Below, one piece after another: positions 8,046-17,408 of a DNA stretch of 46,126 nt (position 1 is the stretch's first letter; every line of letters starts with the position of its first letter). Source of the DNA: a virus. The notes beneath the pieces are model-generated. The model was not told the origin of the DNA, searched no databases, and saw only the letters and a list, made by a program, of their open reading frames with translations. The stretch lies in the IMG/VR virus record IMGVR_UViG_3300021478_000048, positions 1 to 46,126 of that record. One strand, given 5' to 3'. A program made the position numbers and the translations under genes.

Positions 8046-9845
8046 CTACTTTTTTGGCGGTTCGTACAATTCGGGCATGGACCCTGCGCGCTGCTGAATG
8101 TCGTTGCGTTTGTTGTCGAACGCATCGCTCGCGCTGTTCCAATCGAGATAGGGCAGGGGAACGGTCGCGACTTCGGCCGCGAGCTGCATTTCGTTGCGGC
8201 CGACCGAGCCCATGATGTTTTTCATGTTGGCGAAGTTGGCGATCACCGTCGTGTAGTAGTCCGCGACGAGCTGCCGCCCGGCCGGGCTGAGGGCGTTGTA
8301 CTGCTCTTTCGTCATCAGGCCGCCGAGATACTTTTCGGAATAGCCGGTCAGCGGTTCGCCGAATACGCTGTCGAGGATCCCCCCGGCCGCTTTGCCCAGG
8401 AATCCGGGATCCGTTTTGACGTGCGACGTGAGCACTTCCATCGCCTTGCGATCGTTTTCGGTGAGTTGGCCGCCGGTCGTCTTGAGATCCTTGCGGTATT
8501 TGTCGAGCGCGTTGAAGGTCGCGCCCGTGCTGGCAATCTTGTCGCGGTTCTGCTGCGCCTCGTTGGCGTTGAGCGCGACCAGGCGTTCGGGCGGGATCCC
8601 CTGGGCCTGGGCGTCCGCGTAAGACATCTGCACGCGGCGGCCGTCGGGCAGATGCGCGAGCACTTCCTTGCCTTCAAACAATTTGTTGATGGCGAGGCGG
8701 CTGCCTTCTTCCTGGCCCGCAACGTGTACGGTGAGGTTGGTGCCCGGCGTTTGGTTGGCTGCTTCGTAGCTGCGCAGCGCCGCATGATCCGCCGGTGTAA
8801 TGACGCCGTTCTTCAACGCTCGGTCGGCCGACTTCGCAATCGACTTCGGATCCGTCGGCAGGCCCGCGCGATCGAGTTTCGAGATCAGCGCTTGGTACGC
8901 GAGTTTGTTCTGTTCCTGCGTCTCGCCCGGCGTCTTGACGGCCTTCGCGCCCGTGATGGGGCCGTAACGCATCTGGCCGGAAGTCTCCTCTTGCTGCACG
9001 GGCTCACCGTTTGGCCCGAGGATGCCTAGGACAGTGCTCCATTTTTCCTCTTTGTGCGGGTTGCGCAGCGATTCGGCGCGCGCGCGCGCTTCCTCGGTGT
9101 CGGCGAGGTTCTTGTTGATGGTTGACGGGATCTCACTGGCCTGGCCTTCTTCGAGACTGGTCTGCGCTTCCTTCTGCCCCTGCGCTTCGTCGGTGTTGAG
9201 CGCTTTCGTGTTGCGGCCAAGCAGTTGCTCGTGATGTTCTTCCGTTCCCGGAATCGTGCTAAGGGCAGCTCCGATCGTGGGATCGACCAGGGCCGAGGCT
9301 GCGGATCCGACCAGGTTCAAGCCGCGCAGTGCGCCGCGGGCGAAGGGGTTGCCGATCTGCGAGATCCCCGAGCCCTTGCGCAGCTCGGCTTGCTGCGCAC
9401 GATCTGCCGTGGTCTGCTTTTCGAGGGCGGTAGGTGCGGCCTTCGCTGGCAAGCCAGGTTGCGCCTGGGAAAGATCCGGCTCGCCCGCACCGCTACCGGC
9501 GGGAAGGGCAGGGGCGGCCGGTTCTTCATCGCTGGCGGGGTTGAGCCCGCGCAGACTGACGGTCGAGCGCCGCGGTGCCGCTTTTGCGATCGGCGCAGTT
9601 GAGGCTTCGCGCAAACCACTCTCTGCGAGCTCCGCTTCGGGCGGATTCGAAATGTCGGTCGGCATTCCGCCGGTCGAGTTCTCGCGGCTGAGGCGCACGC
9701 CTTTGGGCATGGTCGTCTCGGGGATCCCGGAATCGGTGTCGTCGCTGATAACAACCGGGCGGTGACTCCGAAAGACCGGGCCGCCGAAATCAACCGGCGC
9801 GCCGTGTTCCTGCGATAGATCGTCGTCTTCATCGTTTTCAAACAT
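8046..9845 (-). CDS. Internal virion / DNA-ejection-like protein
   Basis: 599 aa. It has an acidic start (MFENDEDDDLSQEHG), a Pro/Ala-rich first 150 residues, then a Gly/Ala stretch (ARGALRGLNLVGSAASALV) that could be amphipathic, followed by a long helical, Gln/Glu-rich body. The C-terminal region (about 480-599) is a compact helical domain. It sits between a 181-aa Gln-rich protein and the 1290-aa polyvalent protein. A small, a medium and a very large protein in this order recalls the ejection-protein sets of podoviruses. No catalytic motif was seen; the function is inferred from context. Confidence 0.6.
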   Translation of the reverse strand: MFENDEDDDLSQEHGAPVDFGGPVFRSHRPVVISDDTDSGIPETTMPKGVRLSRENSTGGMPTDISNPPEAELAESGLREASTAPIAKAAPRRSTVSLRGLNPASDEEPAAPALPAGSGAGEPDLSQAQPGLPAKAAPTALEKQTTADRAQQAELRKGSGISQIGNPFARGALRGLNLVGSAASALVDPTIGAALSTIPGTEEHHEQLLGRNTKALNTDEAQGQKEAQTSLEEGQASEIPSTINKNLADTEEARARAESLRNPHKEEKWSTVLGILGPNGEPVQQEETSGQMRYGPITGAKAVKTPGETQEQNKLAYQALISKLDRAGLPTDPKSIAKSADRALKNGVITPADHAALRSYEAANQTPGTNLTVHVAGQEEGSRLAINKLFEGKEVLAHLPDGRRVQMSYADAQAQGIPPERLVALNANEAQQNRDKIASTGATFNALDKYRKDLKTTGGQLTENDRKAMEVLTSHVKTDPGFLGKAAGGILDSVFGEPLTGYSEKYLGGLMTKEQYNALSPAGRQLVADYYTTVIANFANMKNIMGSVGRNEMQLAAEVATVPLPYLDWNSASDAFDNKRNDIQQRAGSMPELYEPPKK

Positions 9846-9851
9846 GGTGAG

Positions 9852-10397
9852 TTAGGCTCCCCCGGCCGAGGCCGCTTTGCCTGCCGCCGCCTGCGCCCCA
9901 AGGGCATACTGCTGCCAGAAATTCGGCGCGGTGTTCTCGTCGTGCAGCGCGCTGTTCGAAAGGCTCGTCTCGCCCTCGCTGCCCGTGAGGTTCGTGCTGT
10001 AGAGCGATTGCAACGACTGCAACGCCTGCTGGCGCTGCTGCTGTTGCAGATCGGCTTGACTCTTCGCGACTTGCAGCGCGTTTTGACTCGCCGTCTTCTG
10101 CGTGTTGCGATCGGCCGTGCCGACTGCGCCCTGGAATGCCCCGGCGTTGCGCGTGCGCGCCGCCGTAAGCCCTGCCTGGCCCGTGGTTGCGGCTTCGCCC
10201 CCGCCGAGCGACTGCTGCCCCATCGTTTCCATGTAGGCGAGCTGCTGCGGCGTATACCCTTCCGGGTTCGTCGCTTCCTTGGTCAGCGTCGGGTCGAGGA
10301 AGTTAAAATCGCCCTGGCTTTCGCCATAGAGCTGTTTCGAGTTCGCTTGCGCGTTCCCGGAGTTTTCGAGTTCTCTGCCTTTTGCGCCTTTGCCCAT
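9852..10397 (-). CDS. Small Gln-rich internal virion-like protein
   Basis: 181 aa, low in hydrophobic residues, with a long Gln/Ala/Ser helical central part (about 95-150) likely to form a coiled coil, and an Ala/Gly C-terminus. It starts a few bases after the stop of the 1272-aa gene and is the first of three ejection-type genes. The size is similar to the small ejection protein of P22-like phages, but no sequence identity can be claimed by eye. Confidence 0.55.
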   Translation of the reverse strand: MGKGAKGRELENSGNAQANSKQLYGESQGDFNFLDPTLTKEATNPEGYTPQQLAYMETMGQQSLGGGEAATTGQAGLTAARTRNAGAFQGAVGTADRNTQKTASQNALQVAKSQADLQQQQRQQALQSLQSLYSTNLTGSEGETSLSNSALHDENTAPNFWQQYALGAQAAAGKAASAGGA

Positions 10398-10401
10398 AGT
10401 C

Positions 10402-13400
10402 TTAGACCGCGCTCGCTCGGTGATAGATCACCGGATCTTTCGTCATTGAAACGATCAGCTTTTGCAGCCGAACTTGTACGTCTGTCTCGCCAGGCAACGG
10501 GAACACCGAGACGCGCTGAAAGAAGCGCTGCCCGCGCACGCCGACGGTCCATTCGAGATCTTGGTTCTCGGCATTGGAGATATCGGAATCGAGATCGAGC
10601 ACCCGCGGCGTGGTTTCGGGCAGCGGATTGTTGAGCGAGTTGACGAAAGGCGTGATCGTCACGTAGCCCTGGCCGGTGATGAAGGCGCAATACTTTTTCA
10701 CGACCTTCATGCCGGTGCCGAGCTGCAACACCTGCTCTTGCTCGTGGTTCACGAAGCCGTACGTGTCGTAATAGGGGAACATCTGGCCATAGTCGTCATC
10801 GGTGTACTTGGCCGGATCGAAGGTGTAGAGGTTGCCGAAGGCCGCGCCGTCGCGCACGCCGCCCGCGAGCGTCATTTCCTTGAGGTTGCCGGGTCGGATC
10901 AGGATCTCGGCGCAATTGGCGCTGATATTCCAGCGCGACCATTTGCGCGTTTTGTCGGTGGAAAACATTTTGCCCGAGAAGCCGAGTTTGAGGGCGGGCG
11001 CGTTCGCCAGGTCCGCGGACGTGTCGAGCTCCTTGTAGTCGAGCATCCAGCAGATATTGGGCTGCGTTGCGCCGTTGATCGGGGCGAGCACATAGATCCG
11101 GTGCAGCTTGGGATCGTTTTTCACGACGATCGTCTGCTCGGCCGCCCAATTGATATCAAGCCAGGTCGGCACGTTGCCGTTCGGATCCCCTTTGTCGAGC
11201 TCCTGCGAGATCTTCCAAAAATCGCCGCCTGCAAACAGGTAAAGGCCGTTTTGGTTGGCGGTGATGTCCCAATCCTCGGCCGCGTCGCCCGTTCCAAACT
11301 GGCCGGGATCACCAGCGCGGATCGAGCACGCCGAAACGGTGCGCGAGACTGCGTTGATGTCCCACTGGTCGGGCTCGAAGTCGTTGGACTGGAAATTGTG
11401 CGTGCCGCCCGCGGTTTTAAGCAGCGTGACGTTGCGTTGCAGCGAAAAACAGCGGATCTCGGTCGGATCGTTCGCAGATCCGAGGTTGCCGGTCGTTTGC
11501 GCGATGCCTTCCGGGTTCAACACGTATGACCAGAACGATTCCTCGCGGCTCGTCGGGTTCTGCGTGTAGATCAGCGAGTTTTCGGCGATGGTGACGACCT
11601 GGCCGATCGGCACATTCGAGAGATAGATGCGCAGCAGAGTGTCGGCCGGGATCGTGTTCGGCGTTTCGGCCGAAAAGTTGACCAGGACGAAGGTCGCGAG
11701 CGCCCCGGCCGTCAGGTCGACGATCGCTTGCGAAATCTGCCCTTGCGTCGGGCTGAAAAGATCGCAGATCAGCGAGCCCGATGCCTGCGCCGCCGAGTTC
11801 ACGAGCACGCGGAACGTATAATCGGTCAGCGGCAGCAGTATTGCGGTGCCGAACGCATCTTGGAAGGCGGGTTGCTGAATCAGGCAGTCAAACAGCCCGC
11901 CGCCCGAGGTCATCTGGTACTGCAAATAGACGCCGGGCAGCGTGGAAGTGACGACCGCGCCCGTGAGTGAAGTTGTATTCGCCGTTTCCCAACCCTGGGG
12001 CGCGAGCGGCGAGACTCCGATGGTCATCGTTGCGGAGTTCGCGAACAGATGCACCGCCGCGGCGGCCGTCGTCACCGTGATCTCGAAGCCGAAGCCGGCA
12101 TTATTTACTTCCGCGGGCGTGAGTGTGCCGACCGGGAATTGGAACGTCGCGCGCAGTGGTGTTGCGGCACTGCCTTGATTCGGTTGCACGGTGAGGCCGA
12201 GCGTTTGCGGCGCGCCGATCGGCACACCCGCTTGCAGCAGTTGCACCGAGAGCTGCGTGACGGATCCCGGTACCGCGGATCCGCCCGTGTAGTAATACTG
12301 AAACGTCGCCGAGATTGAGCGAATCAGATTGCCGACGGCAAAGCCGAATAGCTCACTGAGCAGCGCTTGTGAGGTTTGGCCGCCGGTGAGGCTCACGTCA
12401 GCGTAACTCGCGGCCGGGTTGGCGATGTTGGCCGGGTTCGTCCAGGCGATCCCGCCGGATCCGTCGTTGGTGCCGCTGCCAGGCACGGCCGTCGTCGGCT
12501 GCGAGTCGGTGCCCGCGCCGAGCGTCATGTTGAGCAGGTTTTGGATCGTGCTGAAATCGCCCCAGCAGGCGAGGCGGGAATCGTAGGAGTAGAAGCCGAT
12601 CGGCGCGACAAGCACGCGCTGGTCGAATAGATCGTTGCCCGTCGTGTCGATCGCGGTACCGTCGAGGATCGTCGTGTCGGCAAAGTCGATCACGGCTGAG
12701 GTCGACGTGTTGTCTTCGATCACCGTCGAGGTGCCGACAATTTGATTGCCGACCTTCGGAGTTTCGAGCAGGACGAAATAGAAATCGCCCCCGGCGCCGG
12801 TGACGCCGATAATGCGCGCGACGACACTCTTGTTGCCGAGCGCTAGGTTCGAGATCGCGAGCTGCTGCCCGCCGTTGGCATAGAAGGCCGTCGGCGGCGA
12901 GGGCTTCGAGATCGCGCCCGAGCGGAACAAGTACATCTGCACGATGTTGTGCAGCCCTGGGGTGATCTGGCCGATGATCGTCGCCGTGCCGGTCGCTGCG
13001 GTCTGGTCGTTCGGCCCAATGTTCTCGTAAGTGAACGTCGTCGGGCTCGGCACGCTTTGAATGAAGGCGGTCACATTCCAGATGTCTTGCACATTGCCGG
13101 ATCCGGCGCTCGAAGTCTCGGCCGTGCCGCCCTGCTGGAAGGTGAACGTCGTCGGCGTGGGCACGCTGGCAACGGTGACTGAGGGCGTATCGAAAGAAGT
13201 GTCGGGGTTGGTGACGCCGACGATCGCGACCATCGAACCCTCGACAATGCCGTGCGGGTTCGTGGTCTCGACGGTGACGACGCCGTTGCCGTCGCGCGAG
13301 ATCGAGGCGATGCCGCCGCCGATGTTGTTATTGGCGACGTTTGCGACCTGGACTTGCCAACCCTGGCGGAAGCCGTGTGCCGCGGACGTGGTGCCGGTGA

Positions 13401-14220
13401 CGAGGTTATTCTGCCGCACCAGGGCGGGCGTCACGGGCGTGACCGTGCCGGTTGCAGTGGTGGAATAGGCTGCGGAGAAGAGTGCGATCTTGAAAGTCGT
13501 CGCGTCGATGACCGTCACGACCGCGGTAAAGGCGGGATAGGTGTAGCCGCCGACCTTGACGCCGACGAGCTGCGCCAGGCCGCCGGTTGCGAGCCCGTGC
13601 GGCGCGGCCGTCACGATCGTGAGCGTGGTGTAGGCACCGGCGGCGTTCGGATCCGTCGTCGTCGCGCTGCTGACGTTGACGGTTGCACCGGCGGGGGCAT
13701 TCGCGATCGCTGCCGCGGGCGGGGCTGCGTTGGCGCAGATCGGCGCGATCGCCGGGCCGTCTTGCGTGACGCGATCGACGATCTCCCCGTCGTACTGCAA
13801 CGGGGGCCACGCGCCAGTTAGCAGATTGCTAAGTGCGACGTATTCACGGCCGAAGGCGGAAGCAGAGAAGGCGCGCGCGTTGGGCGTGACCGCGGCGAGC
13901 AGGGAAGTGACGCCGGGCGAGGTTGCGACGTTCTCGACGTAGATGCGGCCGAGCGCATCCATCGAAAGCGTGAGCGGCGTGCCGTCGGGCATTTCGTAGG
14001 TCTTGTCGTAGACCATCGCGACATCGCCGACGGAGTTGGTGAAGACAGCAGAAAGGCACGGGCGCGAAAACACTTCGCCCGGCACGTACGCCATGTCCTG
14101 ATTGTCGGGGCTGAGGCCCTCGGGCAGATCTGCCGGGGCGACGCCGGTGTGCATTCCCCCGAACAGGGAAAGAGGCACGTCGACGACGGGCGGGAGTTGG
14201 ACTTGTGCAGGGGATGCCAT
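10402..14220 (-). CDS. Very large tail / tail-tip structural protein
   Basis: 1272 aa. The N-terminus (FGGMHTGVAPADLPEGLS, then AYVPGEVFSRP) resembles the start of phage tail or stabilisation proteins that open with a 'GG-N/H-x-DLPEG-SP' pattern. Between about residues 190 and 370 three copies of a beta repeat occur, each with an HG-L/F/I motif followed by G and a GV or NV turn (PHGLATGG; AHGFRQG; PHGIVEG). The C-terminal approximately 350 residues form an independent compact domain (WDITANQNGLYLFAGGDFW). It starts just after the stop of the 144-aa gene. A tail-hub or tail-tube-like role is inferred; no enzyme motif is visible. Confidence 0.65.
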   Translation of the reverse strand: MASPAQVQLPPVVDVPLSLFGGMHTGVAPADLPEGLSPDNQDMAYVPGEVFSRPCLSAVFTNSVGDVAMVYDKTYEMPDGTPLTLSMDALGRIYVENVATSPGVTSLLAAVTPNARAFSASAFGREYVALSNLLTGAWPPLQYDGEIVDRVTQDGPAIAPICANAAPPAAAIANAPAGATVNVSSATTTDPNAAGAYTTLTIVTAAPHGLATGGLAQLVGVKVGGYTYPAFTAVVTVIDATTFKIALFSAAYSTTATGTVTPVTPALVRQNNLVTGTTSAAHGFRQGWQVQVANVANNNIGGGIASISRDGNGVVTVETTNPHGIVEGSMVAIVGVTNPDTSFDTPSVTVASVPTPTTFTFQQGGTAETSSAGSGNVQDIWNVTAFIQSVPSPTTFTYENIGPNDQTAATGTATIIGQITPGLHNIVQMYLFRSGAISKPSPPTAFYANGGQQLAISNLALGNKSVVARIIGVTGAGGDFYFVLLETPKVGNQIVGTSTVIEDNTSTSAVIDFADTTILDGTAIDTTGNDLFDQRVLVAPIGFYSYDSRLACWGDFSTIQNLLNMTLGAGTDSQPTTAVPGSGTNDGSGGIAWTNPANIANPAASYADVSLTGGQTSQALLSELFGFAVGNLIRSISATFQYYYTGGSAVPGSVTQLSVQLLQAGVPIGAPQTLGLTVQPNQGSAATPLRATFQFPVGTLTPAEVNNAGFGFEITVTTAAAAVHLFANSATMTIGVSPLAPQGWETANTTSLTGAVVTSTLPGVYLQYQMTSGGGLFDCLIQQPAFQDAFGTAILLPLTDYTFRVLVNSAAQASGSLICDLFSPTQGQISQAIVDLTAGALATFVLVNFSAETPNTIPADTLLRIYLSNVPIGQVVTIAENSLIYTQNPTSREESFWSYVLNPEGIAQTTGNLGSANDPTEIRCFSLQRNVTLLKTAGGTHNFQSNDFEPDQWDINAVSRTVSACSIRAGDPGQFGTGDAAEDWDITANQNGLYLFAGGDFWKISQELDKGDPNGNVPTWLDINWAAEQTIVVKNDPKLHRIYVLAPINGATQPNICWMLDYKELDTSADLANAPALKLGFSGKMFSTDKTRKWSRWNISANCAEILIRPGNLKEMTLAGGVRDGAAFGNLYTFDPAKYTDDDYGQMFPYYDTYGFVNHEQEQVLQLGTGMKVVKKYCAFITGQGYVTITPFVNSLNNPLPETTPRVLDLDSDISNAENQDLEWTVGVRGQRFFQRVSVFPLPGETDVQVRLQKLIVSMTKDPVIYHRASAV

Positions 14221-14221
14221 G

Positions 14222-14656
14222 CTAGCCGGTCAGGGAAGTAGGTTTCGCGCTCGTGCCCAGATAGACCCAGGGCGTTTGCGCGGATGCGGCAAACTTCGCC
14301 GCCGCACGGAAAAACAAAACCTGTTGCGGAAGAGACTGCTGCCAGCTCGGATGCAGCAGCCCGACCGTGATCGGGTTCTGGAACTGCGGATTGTCGGCAT
14401 ACTGCAAAACCCATTGCGTGCCCGCGGGCGCTTTGGGGTGCAGGATGGCGACGGTAAAAAGCCCCATCTTCGCCGTGACGGAGATCCCGCTCGGCGAAGA
14501 TGGCGGCTCGGGCGTGCCGTTCTTCGAAAAGTTGCCTTGATTCAGCGAGGCTTGTGCCGTCGACATGATGTCGTCGAGGGCATCGGCCAGTAGCCGGTCG
14601 CGGCTGAGAATGTGGGCGCGATTTTTGTAATTCGCGCCCGTCTGGGAAAGGGGCAT
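14222..14656 (-). CDS. Tail protein with fibronectin-III-like beta domain
   Basis: 144 aa, SD GAGG 8 nt upstream. After a short helical start, residues about 55-140 read like a single fibronectin type III-like sandwich (GLFTVAILHPKAPAGTQW, VLQYADNP, VLFFRAAAKFA). Such domains are common accessory folds on phage tails. The stop is 1 nt from the start of the 1272-aa gene. Fold assignment is by pattern only. Confidence 0.6.
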   Translation of the reverse strand: MPLSQTGANYKNRAHILSRDRLLADALDDIMSTAQASLNQGNFSKNGTPEPPSSPSGISVTAKMGLFTVAILHPKAPAGTQWVLQYADNPQFQNPITVGLLHPSWQQSLPQQVLFFRAAAKFAASAQTPWVYLGTSAKPTSLTG

Positions 14657-14666
14657 TGCGACGCCT

Positions 14667-15101
14667 CTACGGCATCACGAACCAAGCATGGATCTGGATC
14701 ACGTCGGCGAGCACTGCTGCGGGGTAGTTCCCGGCCGCTAGCTCGACCTGCGGCGTGGTGCTCGGGAAGACCTGCATGGTGCCGTTCGAAAGCGTCGTGC
14801 CCTTGACGAAGCGATAGAGCTGCAACGTGGCGGGCGCGGGCGTCGACGTAAGCGGTGCGCTGTAGATGAGCGCCTCGGCGGATAGCTCGACGGTCGGCAG
14901 CAACATGCCCGGCGCACTCGATGCCAGGTTGAAGAACTGCGTCAGGTCGAGCGTGTCGCCGCCTGCAACGTAGGGATTCGCGTTGCCGGGGCTGTTGACG
15001 TTCGTCGGCGTGATCGTCCCGAGGCAATGGAAGATTTTCCCTTCCTGCCAGGTCAACGGCTGTTGCAGTGACGAGCTGTAGTTTAGAGCAAGTGAAAGCA
15101 T
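14667..15101 (-). CDS. Structural protein of unknown function (connector/tail region)
   Basis: 144 aa with a strong SD (AGGAG, 7 nt from ATG). Beta-rich, Ser/Thr/Pro-rich, no Cys-pair or catalytic motif. It lies between a connector-like protein and a tail protein, so a virion role is likely. No family was recognised. Confidence 0.6.
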   Translation of the reverse strand: MLSLALNYSSSLQQPLTWQEGKIFHCLGTITPTNVNSPGNANPYVAGGDTLDLTQFFNLASSAPGMLLPTVELSAEALIYSAPLTSTPAPATLQLYRFVKGTTLSNGTMQVFPSTTPQVELAAGNYPAAVLADVIQIHAWFVMP

Positions 15102-15131
15102 GTTCTCTCTCCTATTTGGAACGAAAAGTCT

Positions 15132-16157
15132 TTACCAGCGTCCGAGACCGGATCCGCGGCCGCGGCGGCCGCGCTGCCCCCAGGCCCGGCGCGAGTAACT
15201 CGTGCGTTGCTTGAGCTTGGCGTCGGCGTCGGTGATCTGGTCGGTTGCCATGTCGCCCTTCTGGTCGAAGGACACGGCCAGGACGCCGCCGCGGGGCTCG
15301 ACGAAGAGCGCGGCCGAGTAATAGGCGAGGGCTTCGGAGCAGCGCATGATCGGCACCGGCGTCGTGACGAACGATTGCCCGTTGGCAACGGCGAGATCTG
15401 CGAGGTAAGTCGCGAAACGGATCCGCAGATCGAGGAGCTGAATTGCGCCCGGCAGGTGGAGCTCGTCGTTGCGCCAGTCCCATCGCCGGTTGAAGGATCC
15501 TTTTTGCCAGGAGCGCAGCCCGTCGGGCACCGGCCGCATCGGGCAGAAACGGTTGAGGTTGGTGCCGGTGACGTGGGGGCGCTCTTTCACCCAAAGGGGC
15601 GAAATAAAGTCTTGGGGAAGGGCAGGGGCACCCTGCGCGGCCGTCTGGAACGCTGTTCCATCGTAGGTACCAGACCAGTTAACATACTGCTGCGCGCTCG
15701 GGTCGAGGTTCGTCATTATGGGCAGGTTGACGAGCGTTTCCTCGCGTTCGAGGCGCGGGTGTCCGCGCTTGGCGAGCTTCTTTTGCAGCTTGCGCCAGGC
15801 CAGGTTGACCGTCGGCAGCACGTACGCCTGCGAATCGTTGAAGATCTCGCCGGTCTGGATCGTCGCCATCCAGGGCACCGCGTTCTGCGTAGCCGCGGGC
15901 GTTGTGAGGATGATCTTGGTCGGGCTCTGCACCTGAAACACGGCAAAATTCACGCCGTTGATCGTGAAGACCGCGCCGCGGAAATAGATCGAGAACTGCG
16001 GCCCGGACACCCAGGTCACCGTCGCCCCGACGACGTTGCAAGTGCCTTGCGGGTTGGGAATCAGCCCGGCGATGTAGTCGGCGAGGATGGTCCGCGCCTG
16101 CGACGTGACCGTCGCGAGCGTGTCATAAGGTGCTGGTGTGGGTAGCTGGACTGGCAT
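15132..16157 (-). CDS. Head-tail connector-like structural protein
   Basis: 341 aa. The N-terminal half (LATVTSQARTILADYIAGL) is followed by a beta segment and helix-rich LAWRKLQKKLAKRGHP. The middle has conserved-looking aromatic blocks (WQKGSFNRRWDWRNDELHLPGA). The end is an Arg/Gly-rich tail after a helix (MRCSEALAYYSAALFVEPRGG). The architecture and place after the capsid genes fit a head-completion or adaptor protein. The ATG at 16157 is only 12 bp from the divergent plus-strand start at 16170, and no clear SD precedes either. Confidence 0.55.
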   Translation of the reverse strand: MPVQLPTPAPYDTLATVTSQARTILADYIAGLIPNPQGTCNVVGATVTWVSGPQFSIYFRGAVFTINGVNFAVFQVQSPTKIILTTPAATQNAVPWMATIQTGEIFNDSQAYVLPTVNLAWRKLQKKLAKRGHPRLEREETLVNLPIMTNLDPSAQQYVNWSGTYDGTAFQTAAQGAPALPQDFISPLWVKERPHVTGTNLNRFCPMRPVPDGLRSWQKGSFNRRWDWRNDELHLPGAIQLLDLRIRFATYLADLAVANGQSFVTTPVPIMRCSEALAYYSAALFVEPRGGVLAVSFDQKGDMATDQITDADAKLKQRTSYSRRAWGQRGRRGRGSGLGRW

Positions 16158-16169
16158 TAGAATTCGGCG

Positions 16170-17408
16170 ATGGAATCACTCATTGCAAAGTCGATGGATC
16201 TGCGCCACTGGTTCCGCGAAGAAGACAACGAGAAGCTGCGCGGGATCGAGAACCAACACACCCGATTGCAAAAACTTGTTACCCGGATCTCGTACAAACC
16301 GGGTTGGGAATTCACCGTCGAGCCGCATTGGGGCTCGTTGAACGACACCCAGCCGCAGCAGGTTGAGGTTCACTTCAAGTGCGTTGTGCCCGAGGTCTCC
16401 GAGCCCACGCGCACGACGCCGCTTTACTCCTCGCGCACGTTTGCCGCCCGCGAACTAGCGGCCTGGACCGACGAACAGGTGATGACCGTCGTGTTCCGCA
16501 AAATCATCTGGGAATTCGAAGAGCACGAGCTCAACGAATGGCTAAAGCTCGATGGCAAGTGTGTCGTCGATCCTCACCCGGAACAGGCTTACTTGCTCGT
16601 CGAGCAACGGCGGCAGCAAGCGATGATGATGGAGATGCTCGCCCGCCGATCGAAGCTGTTCGATCGGATCTCGATGCCGGTCAAATTTGCGATGGACGAG
16701 ATCCTGCCCAACGAAATCGACTACAGCGTGTCAGGCGGCGATACGCTCAAAATGACCGCCTTTCAGGGCTTCGACTTCACGAGCGAGTTTGCGAATCTGC
16801 AACGCAGAACTGCGGTGGATGCGCTCTTGACTCAGTTCGCGAAATTCGACTTCGGCAAGCTCGATCTCTCTTGGATCAACGACATGCTCGCGCCGCCGGG
16901 CATCTTGCCGCAGATCCACTTTCCGCGGCCGCCGCTGCTCGATCTGCTGACCGACGACCGGCCGCTCGACGAGATCCTCGAAGCGCTAGCTGCGCCGATT
17001 GCCGCCGCGCCCCTGTTGCTGCGTGGCGGGTTGGCTCGCGTCGACGCTGGGCTCGGCGCTCGCCTCGACCCTCGCCTCGTTTACCGGGCTGACGACCGGC
17101 AATGCCGCAGCGGCCGCGGGCTCCTGCGCGAGCTGCGTAGCGGCCTGGGCAATTTGCTTCGCCCGCAGAGCGATGCTCGTCGGGTCGATCGCCTGGCGGC
17201 AGTGCTTGCAGAATTTCGCCCCCGCGATGATGTTCTCGCCGCACTCAGGGCAGTTCGCCTTCGCGTGCTCGGTGTTGCCCCAGAAGGTGTTGCGCCCGAG
17301 GAATTCGGCGGCCTCGTTGTACACCGGCCGGTCGAGCATCGGGATCGACTCCCCCTGTTGAACTTTGTCGGCACCCTTGGCGTAGATCAGCTCCATGTGA
17401 TGCTTTAG
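16170..17408 (+). CDS. Conserved-phage-type hypothetical protein on the opposite strand to the late genes
   Basis: 412 aa from ATG 16170. Residues 20-145 have a pattern seen in actinophage hypothetical proteins: YKPGWEFTVEPHWG, later VVFRKIIWEFEEHELNEWL, then VVDPHPEQ. Residues 146-270 are helical and acidic. The last 141 residues (from about 16986) are Arg/Leu/Ala-rich and lie entirely antisense to the 297-aa minus-strand gene; the phase makes stop codons rare there, so this tail may be non-functional read-through. No stop occurs before 17408. No SD was seen. The function is unknown. Confidence 0.6.
   Translation: MESLIAKSMDLRHWFREEDNEKLRGIENQHTRLQKLVTRISYKPGWEFTVEPHWGSLNDTQPQQVEVHFKCVVPEVSEPTRTTPLYSSRTFAARELAAWTDEQVMTVVFRKIIWEFEEHELNEWLKLDGKCVVDPHPEQAYLLVEQRRQQAMMMEMLARRSKLFDRISMPVKFAMDEILPNEIDYSVSGGDTLKMTAFQGFDFTSEFANLQRRTAVDALLTQFAKFDFGKLDLSWINDMLAPPGILPQIHFPRPPLLDLLTDDRPLDEILEALAAPIAAAPLLLRGGLARVDAGLGARLDPRLVYRADDRQCRSGRGLLRELRSGLGNLLRPQSDARRVDRLAAVLAEFRPRDDVLAALRAVRLRVLGVAPEGVAPEEFGGLVVHRPVEHRDRLPLLNFVGTLGVDQLHVML

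Noticed and set aside
4581-8142. Several long frames opposite or overlapping the 1290-aa gene
   Set aside because: They lack SDs and sensible composition, and fit the stop-poor antisense phase of GC-rich DNA.
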